In this document: piece by piece, positions 60,625 through 64,000 of the stretch | How positions within the stretch are numbered: position 1 is the stretch's first letter | Layout: every line of letters begins with the position of its first letter | Virus record (IMG/VR): IMGVR_UViG_3300042907_000878 | Location: 27,283 to 91,282 of that record | Direction: 5' to 3' (one strand) | Source of the DNA: a virus | DNA: 64,000 nucleotides | Program-made: the position numbers and the translations under genes | Notes under the pieces: generated by a model | The model's database searches: none | What the model was told of the DNA's origin: nothing | What the model saw: the letters and a program-made list of their open reading frames with translations, nothing else

Positions 60625-60655
60625 CAAAAAATTTCCTCCTATAAATATAGGAGGA
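60625..60655 (-). terminator. Intrinsic terminator between 60682 and the ferritin-like gene
   Basis: A 9-bp perfect stem (TCCTCCTAT / ATAGGAGGA) with a four-base loop, followed on the minus strand by AATTTTTT. The same A-flanked hairpin sits just before the ferritin-like gene's ribosome-binding region. Confidence 0.82.
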
Positions 60656-60681
60656 TATGTTATTCTATATTTCTATACACA

Positions 60682-60981
60682 TTATACCTTGTAGACATCC
60701 ATAAGAAAACCTTCTATCGATTTATAATCAGTTTTTTCGAACATATCAAAAACTTTTTTCTTTGCTTGTGATTTTTTCATACCCAAAGAGACCAAACATT
60801 CGATAGCTTCTTTTTTGATTGGATTTTCAACTACTACATTTTCATGAGGTGGCTGAGGTATGTATTTTACTACCTCAACCACTTCTTTTTTTATTACGGT
60901 CTGTTGTTTTGATATTGTGCTTAATATCATTGGAAGAAATATGCAGCAACCCATAAATATAATCACAGATACTTCTTCCAT
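60682..60981 (-). CDS. Membrane-anchored protein with RuvA-C-like helical end, 99 aa
   Basis: N-terminal hydrophobic helix (VSVIIFMGCCIFLPMILSTI) followed by a linker and a C-terminal domain IKKEAIECLVSLGMKKSQAKKKVFDMF, which resembles the three-helix domain III of RuvA. Membrane-tethered RuvA-C-like domains are unusual. GAGG precedes the ATG. Function unknown. Confidence 0.5.
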   Translation of the reverse strand: MEEVSVIIFMGCCIFLPMILSTISKQQTVIKKEVVEVVKYIPQPPHENVVVENPIKKEAIECLVSLGMKKSQAKKKVFDMFEKTDYKSIEGFLMDVYKV

Positions 60982-60994
60982 TTTAAAACCTCAT

Positions 60995-61894
60995 TTACTT
61001 GGTAAACCGACCTTTGTTATCTCTCTTGTTATGATAAGGACACTCATCAGAGCAATCGTCTAGCTCTTCGCGAAGTTGCTCGCACTCATCGGGTTCGTCG
61101 CAATCGCAGTTTGGAAATCCGCAATCGTCGTCCTCGTCTTCGTCCTCATCATTATTATACTGCGAAGAGTAGTCGTTGGCAAGAGGTTTTTCAAATTCTC
61201 CCACAACTTTATACTTCGCCGTTCGCAGCTTTTGATTCTGGCAGTCGTGAGGAACGCTCACAACGTCCGATGGGTCAACTTCGACAATCATCAGGCGATT
61301 AGACCCGCGATTAAACTCTGTAGCGTAGGCCAGTGTGCCAACGTGGAAACCATAGCTACAACCCAGATCAGGATCATCACACACATCATTCCGGGCCATT
61401 GTATGCTCACTGCCAACAGTGTTGGAGAACTTTCCGCTATACCAATCCTTGTAATTTTCTTGTACTGATTTATATGCCAAGAAATTTCCACTTGGAGTGA
61501 GTGGCATTTGACCATGCTCAAGGAACTTATAAAGCTCTTGCACTGCTCTGCGAGAAGGATTTGCCATTACCTTGCTTACAAAGTTTAGAAGAGGCTTAAC
61601 TGGAAGTTTTGCTTTCATAAACTCCATAATCTTTTGAGTGGCATAATTGTCAATATAATTGCCATTATACTTAACACCAATATCATCAACTTCAACTCCA
61701 GAAGCGGAAGCATATACTTCAACAGCTTTCTTAACACTAAGAAGTTCTTCAAGACCTTCATAGTCTTCAGCGTCTAGCTTATCTAAGACCACTTGCCAAT
61801 TTAGATGAGTTGCGTCAATATTATATACTTTAGCAGTATCCAAGAAGCTAACTGTCAGGGAGTTCTCTGTTCCGATAAATGCGATGTTACTCAT
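60995..61894 (-). CDS. rIIB: RIIB-like protein, 299 aa
   Basis: SGNFLAYKSVQENYKDWYSGKFSNTVG (quoted in parts) and GCSYGFHVGTLAYATEF are the core segments of T4 rIIB homologues, with MARNDVCDDP between them. After residue about 240 it carries a strongly acidic, Cys-rich tail (DEDEDEDDDCGFPNCDCDEPDEC...) not seen in T4. RII proteins affect the host membrane and superinfection or lysis in T4. Encoded with rIIA with a four-base overlap. Confidence 0.78.
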   Translation of the reverse strand: MSNIAFIGTENSLTVSFLDTAKVYNIDATHLNWQVVLDKLDAEDYEGLEELLSVKKAVEVYASASGVEVDDIGVKYNGNYIDNYATQKIMEFMKAKLPVKPLLNFVSKVMANPSRRAVQELYKFLEHGQMPLTPSGNFLAYKSVQENYKDWYSGKFSNTVGSEHTMARNDVCDDPDLGCSYGFHVGTLAYATEFNRGSNRLMIVEVDPSDVVSVPHDCQNQKLRTAKYKVVGEFEKPLANDYSSQYNNDEDEDEDDDCGFPNCDCDEPDECEQLREELDDCSDECPYHNKRDNKGRFTK

Positions 61895-63960
61895 ACTTCA
61901 CCATCCTTTTGAATTGTTGTAGAAACCAGATCAACGTATTGGGCCACTTGTTTAATTATACCGTCAAAATCCCTGTTGTCAATCAAAACTTTCAACAGGG
62001 GGTATTTTTCCTTGATTTTATTCTGAGCTTCGCAGTGCTTGATATCCAAGTCACCAATTGCCTTTTGGATTTCTTGATATAGCGAATGATTATGACGACG
62101 AATGATATTTGTAATCGCTTCGTAATATCCTATCTTTCTACTATCTAATTGACAATCGTTATATTCAAGTACATAGTCATCAATGATAGATGCAACATCA
62201 GTTAATTTATGAATATCTTGAAGAGCTTTCCACGTTCCATCACCACGCATATTATCTTTTGACAACATGTGAATGATCTCATCTTTATTAGTTTGCACTT
62301 CATCAACAAGATAATCCAGAAAATTTACAAAGTTACGCTCGCCCACTTTCAAACTATTGAATTGATTGTCAGTAAAAATATACACTGTCTTATCTCCAAT
62401 TACATCTCTGTTATTAACACTTGAAGTGTCTAAGCCATAATACTCGTTATCTTTAAGATAGTATCCATCTTTAGTATCTTTGTCTAGCTTAACGCCCTTT
62501 CTGTCTGCACCATTGATTGTATAGGTCATAGCAGTGCAGTTGTTGCCTGTACTAGTGCGAACTACGGCAGAATCCTTGTTAAAGGTCAGCTTTGAAGCAA
62601 AAAGAAAATCTGATTCCTCAAAGCCACATTCTTTAATGAGAACATCTTTATCTGCAACGTCAATTACAAAGATTGTCGATGTTGTCGCATTATCTGAAAC
62701 ACTTGCTTTTTGTAACTCCTTCATTTTAAGATTAAAATTAGTATTTTTATCCTTAATTACGATAACTATATCTTCGGTAACTCTATAGTTTCCATGAGTG
62801 CCAATTTTAATCATTTCGATTTTATCACGCCATCGGTCATATCTACAATACATTGCATCTTTTGACAGTTTTTCTTGATGAACAAGTGTAAAATATGAAA
62901 TATCATCATAGCTTGAAGGATATAATCCTCCCACTAGATCTTTTACAAATCTACGAGTCAATCCGCTATCATTCACAACTTTAAAGATTGACTTGAATTT
63001 CTCAAACTTAGATTGCGATGTATTAGTTTCAGCATTCTTAACTGACAAAGCGACCTCTTCAACAAGTTCATCTTTAACCTTTTGGATAAAACCGTTAGTT
63101 TTAGATCTATATTCAAGAGATTCGCGAGAAGGAGTGATATCAACATCGCCAATGCTAGCGTTGATGATTACAGCTTTATTGCCAATGAATGTATTCTTGA
63201 AGATCTCACTTTCACATGGATAAAGCACTTGACCCATACGAACGAAAACAGTAGAGGAGTAATCGGATGTATGCTCGTACTTGTCAAATCCATCAGCTTT
63301 ACTAAGCAATACAATCCTTTGATCTTTCTTGCCCTCCATCAAGTTTTTAATACTAAAGCTGTTGTTAATCTTTGGAGTAATATCAAACCAGCTCAGCACT
63401 CTAGTTACAGCTTTGTTAAAGTTAGTGCGATCTTCGTGCTTAACTGCAAAGCTAACCTTTACGCCTTTATCTTCAGTTGAACTATTTGCAAGTAATGAAA
63501 CAGAGGGTTCGCCGTTTTCATTTTCAAAACATAGGTATACATACTTATGTCCGTTGTAGTTATTCTCTACGGTGAATTGCTTTGTGTATGCGAAGGGGCT
63601 TTTTGAACCAAGGCCAAAGCACCCGACTTGAGTGTCAGAGCTTGTCTTGGTAGAATAGAAGTACGTAGTGTAGATCTTTTCAAATTCTTCGGGGTCGATA
63701 CCCTTGCCGTGATCGCGTACAGAGAACGAGTGGTCAATGAAGTCTGGGAAGTGGACTTCGATTGGAACATCGCCAATACCGGCATTTACGTGAGCATCTG
63801 AGGCATTTGTGCAAAGCTCTCGCACGATAGCCTGATATTGATCGCTATACAACTTAGATGAGAGAATGTTGAAAGCCTTGGAGCTGGTCTCGATCTTGAA
63901 TGTTGATTCTTGAAAACCACTTGAGCGAACAACTTTTCTTTTTTCATCTGCAATAATCAT
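61891..63960 (-). CDS. rIIA: RIIA-like GHKL ATPase-fold protein, 689 aa
   Basis: GHKL ATP-binding motifs in order: RELCTNASDAH (N box, near 47), VRDHGKGID (G1, near 82) and GCFGLGSKSPFAY (G2, near 112). This is the N-terminal arrangement of T4 rIIA homologues; the remaining about 500 residues are a family-specific extension. GGAGACAGAG precedes its ATG. Works with rIIB, probably at the host membrane. Its promoter lies outside the window. Confidence 0.8.
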   Translation of the reverse strand: MIIADEKRKVVRSSGFQESTFKIETSSKAFNILSSKLYSDQYQAIVRELCTNASDAHVNAGIGDVPIEVHFPDFIDHSFSVRDHGKGIDPEEFEKIYTTYFYSTKTSSDTQVGCFGLGSKSPFAYTKQFTVENNYNGHKYVYLCFENENGEPSVSLLANSSTEDKGVKVSFAVKHEDRTNFNKAVTRVLSWFDITPKINNSFSIKNLMEGKKDQRIVLLSKADGFDKYEHTSDYSSTVFVRMGQVLYPCESEIFKNTFIGNKAVIINASIGDVDITPSRESLEYRSKTNGFIQKVKDELVEEVALSVKNAETNTSQSKFEKFKSIFKVVNDSGLTRRFVKDLVGGLYPSSYDDISYFTLVHQEKLSKDAMYCRYDRWRDKIEMIKIGTHGNYRVTEDIVIVIKDKNTNFNLKMKELQKASVSDNATTSTIFVIDVADKDVLIKECGFEESDFLFASKLTFNKDSAVVRTSTGNNCTAMTYTINGADRKGVKLDKDTKDGYYLKDNEYYGLDTSSVNNRDVIGDKTVYIFTDNQFNSLKVGERNFVNFLDYLVDEVQTNKDEIIHMLSKDNMRGDGTWKALQDIHKLTDVASIIDDYVLEYNDCQLDSRKIGYYEAITNIIRRHNHSLYQEIQKAIGDLDIKHCEAQNKIKEKYPLLKVLIDNRDFDGIIKQVAQYVDLVSTTIQKDGEV

Positions 63961-64000
63961 CTCTGTCTCCTTGTTAAGTCCAATCTGACGTTTCTTGTAC
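63961..64000 (-). promoter_or_regulatory. 5' leader of rIIA, truncated by window
   Basis: The last 40 bases hold the rIIA ribosome-binding site (AAGGAGACAGAG on the minus strand). No promoter is recognisable in the part visible. Confidence 0.6.

Noticed and set aside
60681-60686. TATAAT on the minus strand before the ferritin-like gene as a promoter
   Set aside because: It lies at the very end of the upstream coding region, and no -35 hexamer is present at the right distance (the sequence there is TTTTCT).

Overview
This window looks like part of a large, lytic-type tailed-phage genome, probably infecting a planctomycete. The phage assignment rests on a T4-like gene set (rIIA/rIIB homologues, RecA/UvsX recombinase, PhoH, dCMP deaminase, dUTPase, dNMP kinase, a small sigma factor) next to virion genes. 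The host guess rests mainly on one gene, 48064-49188, a DUF1559 type IV pilin-like protein of a family that is overwhelmingly planctomycetal. Coding is very dense, with ATGA, TAATG or one-base overlaps almost everywhere. No gap exceeds about 150 bases and no tRNA or CRISPR array was seen. Terminase, portal and a recognisable major capsid protein must lie outside the window.

Layout: (1) 1-13271, plus strand, is a late structural block: a truncated repeat-rich fibre protein, four further large tail/baseplate-type proteins, a small zinc protein and a 320-aa virion-type protein. (2) 13272-13414 is the convergent boundary, with an intrinsic terminator usable in both directions and, before it, a potentially folded RNA. 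(3) 13415-63960, minus strand, is everything else, described here in coordinate order although transcription runs from high to low coordinates. 13415-15280 holds a putative annealing protein, a small zinc protein and an HTH-endonuclease. 15268-21585 is a first sugar/glycosyltransferase cluster. 21590-30269 is the replisome: SSB, a DnaE-type DNA polymerase split into two genes with a DnaQ-like exonuclease between them, a RecB/Cas4-type nuclease, dNMP kinase, primase and DnaB-like helicase. 30662-40595 mixes small genes with dUTPase, a VSR-like endonuclease, RecA, PhoH, a class II ribonucleotide reductase and dCMP deaminase. 41116-43837 carries a probable virion gene and the sigma factor. 43905-46513 is a run of small membrane proteins next to a papain-like cysteine protease and may be a lysis or envelope module. 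46503-58587 is a second glycosylation cluster interrupted by a macro-domain protein and the self-contained pilin gene. 58604-60607 holds small conserved phage proteins, and 60995-63960 rIIB and rIIA.

How it fits together: three near-perfect sigma70-type promoters (TTGAC[A/T]-N17-TATA[A/C]T) sit in the few intergenic gaps of the minus strand, so host RNA polymerase probably starts these operons, while the phage sigma factor may direct late transcription. The polymerase halves, exonuclease, helicase, primase, SSB and recombinase form a mostly self-sufficient DnaE-type replisome fed by phage nucleotide-metabolism enzymes. About a dozen glycosyltransferase-like genes, two nucleotidyltransferases, a kinase-aldolase fusion and a sugar C-methyltransferase suggest the phage builds and transfers an unusual sugar onto virions, DNA or the host surface. 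The pilin gene has its own promoter, leader hairpin and terminator, as expected of an acquired 'moron' gene.
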